Positions 45,217 to 52,787 of a stretch of 64,000 nucleotides of DNA are shown piece by piece. Source of the DNA: Ignavibacteriales bacterium (lineage in GTDB: Bacteria > Bacteroidota > Ignavibacteria > Ignavibacteriales > Ignavibacteriaceae). The first letter of the stretch is position 1. Each line of letters starts with the position of its first letter. The notes below the pieces were generated by a model, which saw only the letters and a program-made list of their open reading frames with translations, ran no database searches and was not told where the DNA came from. Both the position numbers and the translations under genes were made by a program. The stretch covers positions 1 to 64,000 of the forward strand of contig JAGUXE010000018.1 of assembly GCA_020061995.1 (NCBI GenBank), in the 5' to 3' direction.

Positions 45217-46062
45217 TTATTTTAGATGTTTATCATACCAGGATTTTCTTTCTTCATCAACTTCTTTTCTGTAAGATTTCAGAAAGTGATCCCCATTTTC
45301 ATAAATGATTAATTTATAAGTTTTATTTTCTTCTGAAAATTTCTTTGCCATGTCAATCGTTTGAATTGGAGAAATAGTTTCATCAGCACCACCATGAAGA
45401 AGCAAATATTTTGTCTCTTGTGGAAGATGTTTTGTAAAAAGAATTGGAGAACGTTTGTCTAACTCTTCTTCTGTAATCGGTCGATTAAAAATATGATCAA
45501 ACAAATCATGAATTCTGTTTGCACCACCAAGGCTCTTTCTCATATCTGTAATAGCGCCATTAAGAACAGCACACTTGAAACGGTTATCTCTTTTTAATGC
45601 AAGGTATGTCATTAAACCACCACGACTCCACCCCTCTATTCCCCATAAATTTGTATCAGCAAAAACAAACTCATCGGCAAGGGGAATTAAATTAAGAACA
45701 TCATCAACATCAACACCTCCAAACTCTTCTTTCCCTTCATTTTCATAACTGCCCCGATACATTGTTGCCATAACAAAGTATCCCCAACTTGCCATAAGTC
45801 CGAACATCCCGCGCGCATTGAATTCATCGATATATCCACGATTTAGTGCTCCGCCTCTGTTCCAAATTATACATGGTATTTTCTCTTTATTTAATAATTT
45901 CGGATATGCAATGTAACCACGTACTTTAACTTCTTCGGAGGAATAAACAATTTTTAATACTTCCGTATCACTGACTACAGATTCTCCCCAACCACTCGCT
46001 ATCATTTTCTCTTGCTGTGGGGAAAGTTTTAAAATTTCTTTTTCGATTATGTGAGGATTCAT
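45217..46062 (-). CDS. Alpha/beta hydrolase (S9 peptidase/dienelactone hydrolase-like)
   Basis: Start set at ATG 46062 (an upstream ATG nine codons earlier is less likely). The 281-residue protein has IPCIIWNRGGALNRG (oxyanion region), the nucleophile elbow GWSRGGLMTYLAL with Ser, LLHGGADETISPIQT with Asp, and a C-terminal ENGDHFLK with His, a complete catalytic triad. There is no signal peptide, so it is likely cytosolic. The fold fits S9-type acyl-aminoacyl peptidases without the propeller, or an esterase. The substrate is unknown. Confidence 0.82.
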   Translation of the reverse strand: MNPHIIEKEILKLSPQQEKMIASGWGESVVSDTEVLKIVYSSEEVKVRGYIAYPKLLNKEKIPCIIWNRGGALNRGYIDEFNARGMFGLMASWGYFVMATMYRGSYENEGKEEFGGVDVDDVLNLIPLADEFVFADTNLWGIEGWSRGGLMTYLALKRDNRFKCAVLNGAITDMRKSLGGANRIHDLFDHIFNRPITEEELDKRSPILFTKHLPQETKYLLLHGGADETISPIQTIDMAKKFSEENKTYKLIIYENGDHFLKSYRKEVDEERKSWYDKHLK

Positions 46063-46302
46063 TTTTTTATTTAGCTTTAAAATTAACAACTACAAATTAA
46101 GAGGTCGGTCACTGTAATTGCAAATGATAATAATTTTTAATTAGTAATTTGAGTTTGCGAATTTGTTCTCCACTGACTATTAAAACTTTAATCAATCCCC
46201 GTGTGCTCCCCATCACTTGACTCTTTCATCAATTGCTTCTATGTTTAGAGCAAATTTGGTACTGATAATTATTTCTAATGTTTAATTTTTTGAGGTATTA
46301 AT

Positions 46303-46659
46303 ATGAAAAAAATATTACTCGTTTTTGTGATTGCATTGCCACTCTTTGGTTTTTTATCATCATTCGAAGATGAGATTACAACCGCACATCTCAATGCAAA
46401 AAAAGGGGTTTACTTTGGATTAAAAAATGTTAAAGATAAAAGAGCTAAGTTCGATAATAAAATTGTAGATAAGAGTAAATTAATTGCTATTGTAAAAGTC
46501 TCAAAAGAGATTAACGGTGTCCGTGTTGAAGCTACAGGTTATCATAATTCGACTGAAGTAACTATTGTGGTTTATCGTTCATACGTTGATTTGGTAAAAG
46601 ATGGATATATAAGAGATGCTTCTGATTTTCCAAATGAAAATTTAGATGCTGTAGATTAA
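46303..46659 (+). CDS. Small secreted protein of unknown function
   Basis: The 118-residue protein has a signal peptide (KKILLVFVIALPLFGFLSS, cleavage near residue 20-24). The mature part is beta-rich (GVYFGLKNVKDKRAKFDNKIV, LIAIVKVSKEINGVRVEATGYHNSTEVTIVVYRSY). I do not recognise a family. It lies in a region of small intergenic spaces before the RAYT island and stands alone on the plus strand. A secreted or periplasmic role is the only inference the signal supports. Confidence 0.5.
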   Translation: MKKILLVFVIALPLFGFLSSFEDEITTAHLNAKKGVYFGLKNVKDKRAKFDNKIVDKSKLIAIVKVSKEINGVRVEATGYHNSTEVTIVVYRSYVDLVKDGYIRDASDFPNENLDAVD

Positions 46660-46736
46660 GAATTAATTTTCCTCATTGCATTAATTGAGTTAGTTATTGC
46701 ACATAGGCCAAACCATCATCAAAGCATTAAATATTT

Positions 46737-46908
46737 ATGGAACGGTCGTGACCGTTCCATATTTCGATACGGTTTTTCAATAATATAAAATTATTACATT
46801 CGATAATCATTTTTCGGAATGCTCGCGAGCATTCCATACAATTTTTTTTAACAATTCAATAAACATATGCAATGGCTTTGCTCGGAACGGTCTCGACCGT
46901 TCCCTACA
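46737..46908. repeat. Left three-palindrome REP-like cassette
   Basis: Three perfect palindromes lie here. P1 is at 46737-46760 (11-base arms ATGGAACGGTC/GACCGTTCCAT), P2 at 46816-46835 (GGAATGCTCG/CGAGCATTCC), and P3 at 46884-46903 (GGAACGGTC/GACCGTTCC). The sequences between them recur in nearly the same order downstream of the RAYT start side (47459-47622), including an identical stretch around ACAATTTTTTTTAACAATTC. Confidence 0.9.
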
Positions 46909-47409
46909 TTATATTAATAAATTTGATGGATTGTTCTTTTCGATTTCCCATTTTAATGGATTGTTATGAATGTATTGTCTGATTTTAAATAGTTCCTTTT
47001 CGTTTCTGATAATCCTATCATAAAATGACTTTTGCCAGCAGAAAACTTCTAAGCCGGTACTGTGAATTATTTTTGATGATGTTGTTTTGAATGCTCCTAC
47101 TAATTCTGAAAGTGATTTTATTTTTACGTCTACTGTTATTAATGATGGGTCGATAATAATGATTCCATGAAAATGATTTGGCATAACTACATAATAATCT
47201 AATTCCACATATTGATAATTTTGATGAAGCCAAAGCCATTGCTTTTCAACGATATTACCAAAATCATTTTTTATCATTATCTCATTTTCAACCTTACCGA
47301 AATAATGTTCCTTACCCAAAGTGCAGATTGTAACAAAGTAATAACCTCCCTTTGAATAATCATATTCAGTCAAACGGTTTAATTTTCTATTTGGTAAATT
47401 ATTATTCAT
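46909..47409 (-). CDS. REP-associated tyrosine transposase (RAYT, Y1 HUH family)
   Basis: The 166-residue protein has the Y1/IS200-like fold: GGYYFVTICTLGKEHYFG, VVMPNHFHGIIII with the HUH-type pair H79 and H81, and the catalytic Tyr in WQKSFYDRIIRNEKE (Y130). IRQYIHNNPLKWE closes the domain. RAYTs are single-strand-cutting enzymes related to IS200/IS605 transposases that process short palindromic REP elements. The gene is directly flanked on both sides by three-palindrome repeat cassettes. All catalytic residues are present, so it may be active. Confidence 0.9.
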   Translation of the reverse strand: MNNNLPNRKLNRLTEYDYSKGGYYFVTICTLGKEHYFGKVENEIMIKNDFGNIVEKQWLWLHQNYQYVELDYYVVMPNHFHGIIIIDPSLITVDVKIKSLSELVGAFKTTSSKIIHSTGLEVFCWQKSFYDRIIRNEKELFKIRQYIHNNPLKWEIEKNNPSNLLI

Positions 47410-47458
47410 AATAAATCGTAAAAGTTGTTTCTTGAAATTTAATAAATATTCCGATGTG

Positions 47459-47622
47459 TAGGGAACGGTCGCGACCGTTACGTCTTTTTCAATAATGTAA
47501 TATTATTATATCGATAATCATTTTTCGGGATGCTCGCAAGCATTCCATACAATTTTTTTTAACAATTCAATAAACATACGCAATAGCTTTGCTCGGAACA
47601 GTCGCGACTGTTCTCTACATTA
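47459..47622. repeat. Right three-palindrome REP-like cassette
   Basis: A diverged copy of the left cassette in the same orientation. P1' is at 47462-47481 (GGAACGGTC/GACCGTTaC), P2' at 47527-47546 (GGGATGCTCG/AAGCATTCC), and P3' at 47595-47614 (GGAACAGTC/GACTGTTCT). Mutations in one arm are partly matched in the other (AACAGTC/GACTGTT), which suggests that the palindromes are kept by selection or recent copying. Confidence 0.88.
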
Positions 47623-47769
47623 TTTTTGTAAAACATCATCGCAGGCAAATGGAGTGACAGTTCTGGGTAATGATTAATTTACCCCTCGACTCCTATTTCA
47701 TCTTTTTGTTTCTAAACTTTTATCTATTTTTGAATTCAATATTCTTTGAATTTAATGGTATGATTAATT
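47623..47769. other. Leader of the aldehyde dehydrogenase gene
   Basis: About 150 bases after the right palindrome cassette. TATTTTTG at 47725-47732 is a possible -7 box, with a TTTG at 47705 that is too close (16 bases) to match the usual spacing. No gene seen. Confidence 0.25.
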
Positions 47770-49368
47770 ATGGACGATATAAAAAATTTAGAAACAACAA
47801 AAGTCAACGAAACTATTTCTATTAATCCGGCTAACGGTGAGGTAATCGGTAAAACGAAAGAAGATAACATTCAAACACTTCAAGCAGCGGTTGTAAGAGC
47901 TCGTATTGCTCAGAAAGAATGGGCTTCTTTCAGTTTCGATAAACGAAAAGAGTATCTACTTAAAATTAGAGATTTTGTTGTGGAGAATGCGGATGAGTTT
48001 TCAGAAGTTATTTCAAAAGATAACGGCAAAACCCGTACTGATGCTATCAGCACCGAGGTTCTCTCCTCTGCAATGGCAATTAATTACTATGCAAAAAACG
48101 CAAAAAAAATTCTAAAACGAAAACACCTTAAAGCCGGTTCGATACTTACTATCAATAAACGTTCTTACGTGGACCGCGTTCCTTATGGTGTAATCGGAGT
48201 AATAAGCCCATGGAATTATCCCTTTGCAATTCCTTTTCATGAAATTGCAATGGCCTTAATTGCCGGAAACGCTGTCATACTAAAAACAGCAACTCAAACA
48301 CTAGAAGTAGGTAAAACGATAACCCGTGCTGTCAATTCAGCAAATCTTCCAGAAGGCTTATTTACATTTTTAAATATTCCGGGAAGTATTGCGGGTGAAG
48401 CGTTTATTAATTCCGGTATCAATAAACTTTTTTTTACCGGTTCAGTTGAAGTTGGTAAAAAGTTAACAAAACTTGCCGCTGAAAAACTACTCCCCCTCTC
48501 TCTTGAACTTGGTGGTAATGACGCAATGATTGTTTGTAAAGATGCTGATCTAATAAGAGCTGTAAACGGTGCGCTTTGGGCAGGGTTGTCAAATGCAGGT
48601 CAATCATGTGCCGGAGTTGAAAGAATTTATGTTGAAGAAGAAATTTATTCAGACTTCATTGCTTTATTAAAACATAAACTGAAGCGTTTGCGTGTAGGTC
48701 CAGATACTGATTATAATGTTGAAATAGGGGCTATAACTACAAAACAGCAACTTGAAACCGTAAAGCTTCATCTTCAAGATGCAATTGATAAAGGGGCAAC
48801 CTTTACTTCCTGCGATGTTGATGAAACCATTATAAATAACGGACAATTTCATAGTCCTGTAATAATTGAAAATGTTAATGATGAAATGTTAACCATGAAA
48901 GATGAAACATTCGGACCTCTTCTTGCTGTTGAAAAAGTTTCATCATTTGAAGAAGCCATTGCGAAGGCAAATAACTCTTATCTCGGTTTAACCGCTTCGG
49001 TCTGGACTAAAGATTCAAATAAAGGAAAAGAGATAGCCTCCAAACTGGAAGCCGGTGCGGTGATGATCAATGATCATTTGATGAGTCATGGATTAGCTGA
49101 AACTCCATGGGGTGGATTTAAGCAATCGGGAACGGGGCGCACTCACGGTTATCTTGGTTTGGAAGCAATGACACAACCACGCGTTGTAACTAATGATATT
49201 CTTCCCGGTGTGAAAAGAAACATGTGGTGGTACCCGCATAATAAAACTGTATATGATGGATTGAAAGGGGCAATGCACTTTCTATATGGAAAAGATTTTT
49301 TTACAAAGGTAAGCGGTCTAACTAAATTGACTAAGGTATTTTTAAGGAGTTTCTTTGATGAGAAATAG
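47770..49368 (+). CDS. Aldehyde dehydrogenase
   Basis: An NAD(P)-dependent aldehyde dehydrogenase of 532 residues. The catalytic Cys is C280 (QSCAGVERI) and the general base E246 (LELGGND). ISPWNYPF, FTGSVEVGKKL and EEAIAKANNSYLGLTASVWT are typical. The C-terminus extends some 50 residues past the usual end (NMWWYPHNKTVYDGLKGAMHFLYG). The end overlaps the SCO1 start by 11 bases, so the two are translationally coupled. The substrate is unclear: long-chain or medium-chain aldehydes are plausible but not shown. Confidence 0.9.
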   Translation: MDDIKNLETTKVNETISINPANGEVIGKTKEDNIQTLQAAVVRARIAQKEWASFSFDKRKEYLLKIRDFVVENADEFSEVISKDNGKTRTDAISTEVLSSAMAINYYAKNAKKILKRKHLKAGSILTINKRSYVDRVPYGVIGVISPWNYPFAIPFHEIAMALIAGNAVILKTATQTLEVGKTITRAVNSANLPEGLFTFLNIPGSIAGEAFINSGINKLFFTGSVEVGKKLTKLAAEKLLPLSLELGGNDAMIVCKDADLIRAVNGALWAGLSNAGQSCAGVERIYVEEEIYSDFIALLKHKLKRLRVGPDTDYNVEIGAITTKQQLETVKLHLQDAIDKGATFTSCDVDETIINNGQFHSPVIIENVNDEMLTMKDETFGPLLAVEKVSSFEEAIAKANNSYLGLTASVWTKDSNKGKEIASKLEAGAVMINDHLMSHGLAETPWGGFKQSGTGRTHGYLGLEAMTQPRVVTNDILPGVKRNMWWYPHNKTVYDGLKGAMHFLYGKDFFTKVSGLTKLTKVFLRSFFDEK

Positions 49369-49963
49369 ACATAAATGTATTTCATTTATTAGTGTAATGT
49401 TTTTTCTAGTCTTTACTTACGGATGCAAATCCAATTTGCCTCGTGAAGATTATATCGGATATAAATCTTATCCACTGGTAGATCATGATAGTACAGTCAT
49501 TACTTTTCCTTCTGATTATAAGGGAAAAATATTAGTGATAGGTTTTATTTTTACTCATTGCCCCGATATTTGTCCGATTACAGTTCACAATTTACAACTC
49601 ATTCAAACTGAGGTTGCGAAAGAAAAATTAAAGAATGTTCAGTTTGCGGCCGTTTCATTTGATCCTGACCGAGATACCCCATCGCTGCTAAAGAAGTTTG
49701 GAAATATGCGCAATATAGATTACTCTAATTGGAAATTTTTAACAGGAGAACGGGATACTGTTTTATCACTTACTAAGGAAATGGAAATTGTTGCCGTTTC
49801 AAGCGATACTACTTATCTTAAAGACGGAAGTAAATCATATTTCTTTACTCATACCGACAGAATTTCTTTAATTGACCAAAGAAATCGTCTACGTAAGGAA
49901 TATGTTGGAACTGCTGTTGATATAAAGGAAATAATTAAAGATATAAAATCATTAGAGGAATAA
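49358..49963 (+). CDS. SCO1/SenC family copper-binding lipoprotein
   Basis: SCO proteins deliver copper to the CuA site of cytochrome oxidase or act as thiol-redox factors. Start set at ATG 49358, preceded by AAGGAG, although TTG 49355 is in frame. Signal with lipobox YGC, then IGFIFTHCPDICPITV with the copper-binding C68 and C72 (CxxxC), VSFDPDRDTP and the third ligand His in FFTHTDR (about 165). The gene overlaps the aldehyde dehydrogenase and is two bases before a copper chaperone gene, which supports a copper role. Confidence 0.93.
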   Translation: MRNRHKCISFISVMFFLVFTYGCKSNLPREDYIGYKSYPLVDHDSTVITFPSDYKGKILVIGFIFTHCPDICPITVHNLQLIQTEVAKEKLKNVQFAAVSFDPDRDTPSLLKKFGNMRNIDYSNWKFLTGERDTVLSLTKEMEIVAVSSDTTYLKDGSKSYFFTHTDRISLIDQRNRLRKEYVGTAVDIKEIIKDIKSLEE

Positions 49964-49964
49964 A

Positions 49965-50372
49965 ATGAAAATAATACTGGCAATGCTGCTCCTTATTTCA
50001 TTTCAAGGGGATAATAAATTATCCATTGAAAAAACCTGGACTCGCGTTTCTGCCGAAGGAACAAATACCGCCTTCTTTTTTGATGTTGTTAATAATAGTG
50101 ATAAACCGGATACATTGTATAACGTTGAATCAACTGTTGCTGAAATAACTGAAATTCATGAAACATATAAAGTAGACGGGAAAATGGGAATGAGAAAAAT
50201 TCCCTATGTTGTTATTCCACCAAAATCAACATTTAACTTCAAGCCGCGTAGTTATCACATAATGCTAATAGGCTTGAATAATGATGTAAATGCAAATGAT
50301 GTTGTTGAGTTAACGGTCTATTTTAAACAAGCAGGGAAAATGGTATTAAAAGGAATTGCCCGAACAATGTAA
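49965..50372 (+). CDS. Periplasmic copper chaperone PCu(A)C
   Basis: The 135-residue protein has a signal peptide (about 1-14) and a beta domain. Its copper site is exactly the family motif H-x10-M-x21-H-x-M: H65, M76, H98 and M100. PCu(A)C chaperones collect Cu(I) in the periplasm and pass it to the cytochrome oxidase CuA centre together with SCO1. It lies two bases after the SCO1 gene in the same operon. The cytochrome oxidase genes are not in the window. Confidence 0.92.
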   Translation: MKIILAMLLLISFQGDNKLSIEKTWTRVSAEGTNTAFFFDVVNNSDKPDTLYNVESTVAEITEIHETYKVDGKMGMRKIPYVVIPPKSTFNFKPRSYHIMLIGLNNDVNANDVVELTVYFKQAGKMVLKGIARTM

Positions 50373-50387
50373 TCTTTTTCACAAATA

Positions 50388-50924
50388 TTGAGTTTTCTAA
50401 TTATGTTTCTGAAAAAAAATAGAACAGCAGATCAATCCAAAAGCAAAAAATGGATGCAAATTTTACCCCTTTGGGTTTTATTCATAGGAATGGTGATAGT
50501 TGCAGTCAGTAATTTTAAGGATAGAGAATCATTGGACGACAAAGTATATTTTAATAAGCAATCGATAGTACATTTTATTTCTGCCGATTATAATCTCCTC
50601 GCTCAGATAGATGTGGAGATTGCTAATACTGATTATGACCGTCAACGAGGATTAATGAACCGAGATAAACTTGAAGAGAATCAAGGAATGCTATTTGTTT
50701 TTCCTTATCAGGACACACTCTCTTTCTGGATGAAAGATACCAAAATTCCGCTCGACATAATTTATGCTAATATTGAAAGAGAGATAGTAACGATCCATAA
50801 AAACAGCGTTCCATTTAGCCACGAACAGTACCGTTCAAGCAAACCGGCACAGTATGTAGTTGAAGTTAATGCAGGTTTCTGCGATAAGAATGGAATTCGA
50901 TTAGGCGATAGAATCAGTTGGTAA
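50388..50924 (+). CDS. DUF192 family membrane-anchored protein
   Basis: The 178-residue protein has an N-terminal transmembrane helix (about 24-41, ILPLWVLFIGMVIVAVS), then a DUF192 domain: VEIANTDYDRQRGLMNRDKLEENQGMLFVFPYQDTLSFWMKDTKIPLDIIYAN and VVEVNAGFC. The domain faces the periplasm. DUF192 is often found near copper or redox genes, but its function is not established. It follows PCu(A)C by 15 bases and is the last gene of the ALDH-SCO1-PCuAC-DUF192 run. Confidence 0.88.
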   Translation: MSFLIMFLKKNRTADQSKSKKWMQILPLWVLFIGMVIVAVSNFKDRESLDDKVYFNKQSIVHFISADYNLLAQIDVEIANTDYDRQRGLMNRDKLEENQGMLFVFPYQDTLSFWMKDTKIPLDIIYANIEREIVTIHKNSVPFSHEQYRSSKPAQYVVEVNAGFCDKNGIRLGDRISW

Positions 50925-50938
50925 AATTGTGTAAAACC

Positions 50939-50966
50939 GTAGAGACTTGCCGCGGCAAGTCTCTAC
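50939..50966. terminator. 28-base perfect palindrome between convergent genes
   Basis: A perfect palindrome (left arm GTAGAGACTTGCCG, right arm its complement) lies 14 bases after the DUF192 stop and 28 before the stop of the convergent TSGGD-repeat gene. It could be a bidirectional transcript end or a REP-like dispersed repeat. It lacks a clean T-run on either side. Confidence 0.6.
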
Positions 50967-50994
50967 ACTTTAATCAGAAAAGTTTCTAACTACT

Positions 50995-51915
50995 TTATCT
51001 CTTCTTTACTTTAATATCACCACCGGAAGTTTTACAAATCAAAACATTTCCGCCATTATTTAAGTCGGCTTCATACTTTGAAGAACTTATTTTTACAACA
51101 TTATTAGTCGGTAAATTACATGAAATATCTCCGCCGGATGTTTTCAAATCAGCTTTAGCATTGAAATCTGATGGAACATAAACATCAATGTCACCGCCGG
51201 AAGTTGATAATTGAATACCCTGATTATCACCGGTGTATTCAAGTTTAATATCCCCGCCTGATGTAGAGGCTTCAATTTTGGAATAACTGCTTTTTAGTTC
51301 AATATCACCCCCTGAAGTAGAACCTTTAAAAGAACCTTCAAACTTAACTGCTTTAATATCTCCACCGGAAGTAGTTAACTGAAATTTTCCTTTAACACTA
51401 TTTAAGGTTATATCACCACCTGATGTTGTGACATGCATATTTCCCTCAGACTCTTTTATATTCAGATCGCCTCCCGAGGTTGATAATTTTATATCGCCAA
51501 CTATTTTGGAGAGGTACATATCTCCACCGGAAGTTTTCATTTTGATATTAAAATTGGAAGGGACGAATATTTCCAATTTTAATCTGATGTTTCCGGAGAA
51601 CCAACCCCAAAAACCACCTTCTCTTTTCCCGTAAACACTCACGCCTTCGTCATCACTACTGAAAGAGAAATTGACTTTTTCTTCAGCCTTTTTATTCCCC
51701 GAAATCTTTACATACACTTCCTCTTTTTCCCATGAAGTTACTTTAATATCTCCGGTTGAAACATCCACCTTCAGCGTTTTACCTGCTTGAATAGGGAAAG
51801 ATTTTTCATGTAGAACTTTCAAATCGTCAGCAAATAACTTGGAACTCAACACTAATCCGATAATGATAATAATCATTATTGAACCTTTTCTAAATTTACT
51901 AACTACATTTTCCAT
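50995..51915 (-). CDS. DUF4097-type secreted protein with TSGGD repeats
   Basis: The 306-residue protein has an N-terminal hydrophobic signal (about 14-28). Then nine TSGGD motifs recur about every 15-25 residues through most of the chain (for example SGGDLNI, SGGDITL, SGGDIKA, SGGDIEL, SGGDISC). This is the pattern of the DUF4097/adhesin-like beta-strand repeat family, probably a right-handed beta-solenoid on the cell surface or in the periplasm. No catalytic motif. It has a GGAG ribosome-binding site and is convergent with the copper operon. Function unknown. Confidence 0.75.
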   Translation of the reverse strand: MENVVSKFRKGSIMIIIIIGLVLSSKLFADDLKVLHEKSFPIQAGKTLKVDVSTGDIKVTSWEKEEVYVKISGNKKAEEKVNFSFSSDDEGVSVYGKREGGFWGWFSGNIRLKLEIFVPSNFNIKMKTSGGDMYLSKIVGDIKLSTSGGDLNIKESEGNMHVTTSGGDITLNSVKGKFQLTTSGGDIKAVKFEGSFKGSTSGGDIELKSSYSKIEASTSGGDIKLEYTGDNQGIQLSTSGGDIDVYVPSDFNAKADLKTSGGDISCNLPTNNVVKISSSKYEADLNNGGNVLICKTSGGDIKVKKR

Positions 51916-52020
51916 TTTTTACTCCTCAAAGAATTAATATTTTGATCTCTCATTATCAATTGATAGTTTCAATTTGAACAGCTAATTTGTATGAGTTCAC
52001 AATAAACTAAAGGTGATTAT

Positions 52021-52416
52021 ATGTTACTCTCATTATTAGCCGTAACTTTTGCTATTGCATTCACCACATCATTGCTTATTACTCTTGTGTTCAAGAAATC
52101 GCTTTATGCAATTTTAAAAAGAATAATAGGTGATGAAATATTTTCAGTCTGGGCAAACTACATTATTTTTGCAATCTTTGTTGTCGGCATTTCAGGAGGA
52201 GTAAGAATTTGGGAATTAGAAAAATATATTACTCCCTCAAACAAAGATTCGTCAATTCTTGTTTTAACTCAAGAACGCTGGGTACTTGAAATATACAGAA
52301 CAATAATTGAATCGATGCAAAGTATCGCCTGGATGCTTCTTTTATTTTTTGTTTTTGCATTGCTTGCGTTTGTAATTGTTCGTATTAACGAAGCGAAGAA
52401 ACAAAAACAAGAATAA
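52021..52416 (+). CDS. Small membrane protein of unknown function
   Basis: The 131-residue protein has three hydrophobic segments (about 3-24, 44-60 and 98-122) and short polar links. The N-terminal pair and the charged C-terminus (NEAKKQKQE) place the tail in the cytosol if the first segment inserts as usual. No family is recognised. It lies upstream of copZ on the same strand, separated by about 150 bases. It may belong to the copper region, but there is no direct evidence. Confidence 0.55.
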   Translation: MLLSLLAVTFAIAFTTSLLITLVFKKSLYAILKRIIGDEIFSVWANYIIFAIFVVGISGGVRIWELEKYITPSNKDSSILVLTQERWVLEIYRTIIESMQSIAWMLLLFFVFALLAFVIVRINEAKKQKQE

Positions 52417-52463
52417 AGAACAAAAATTACACTGATATTGTAACTATATTAAATCAATTACTC

Positions 52464-52476
52464 AAACCGTCGGTTT
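52464..52476. promoter_or_regulatory. Candidate operator upstream of copZ
   Basis: AAACCG-T-CGGTTT is a perfect palindrome about 90 bases before the copZ start. A copper-responsive repressor or MerR-type regulator could bind it, but the sequence does not match known CsoR or CueR sites. No such regulator gene is in the window. Confidence 0.3.
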
Positions 52477-52564
52477 ACGGAATCTTCCTTTCAAAACAAA
52501 TTTGATTTTTTTGAGCGATTCAAGGCGGTTAGAAAATTGAACGAAAACATTAGAAAGGTAAAAA

Positions 52565-52765
52565 ATGAAAAAAGCCGAATTCACTATAGAAGGAATGAAC
52601 TGCGGTCATTGTGTTATGGCTGTTAAAAAAGAACTAAGCAAAATCGAAAATCTTATTATTGAAGATGTACAAATCGGAAAAGCAGTTGTAATATATGATG
52701 AAACGTCAACAAATATAAATGCTATTATATCGGCTATTGACGCCGCTGGATTCACGGTAGTCTAA
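52565..52765 (+). CDS. copZ: Copper chaperone CopZ (HMA domain protein)
   Basis: A 66-residue heavy-metal-associated domain with the metal-binding GMNCGHC (C13 and C16). It carries Cu(I) in the cytosol and hands it to the ATPase CopA, whose gene starts 22 bases downstream. Length equals a single HMA domain. An AAAGG site lies just upstream of ATG. Confidence 0.93.
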   Translation: MKKAEFTIEGMNCGHCVMAVKKELSKIENLIIEDVQIGKAVVIYDETSTNINAIISAIDAAGFTVV

Positions 52766-52787
52766 TTTTCATTTTATTAAAAATACG

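Noticed and set aside
46660..47770. CRISPR array suggested by repeated blocks around the RAYT
   Set aside because: The repeats are palindromic, only two block copies exist with a gene between them, and there is no regular spacer pattern or cas gene.
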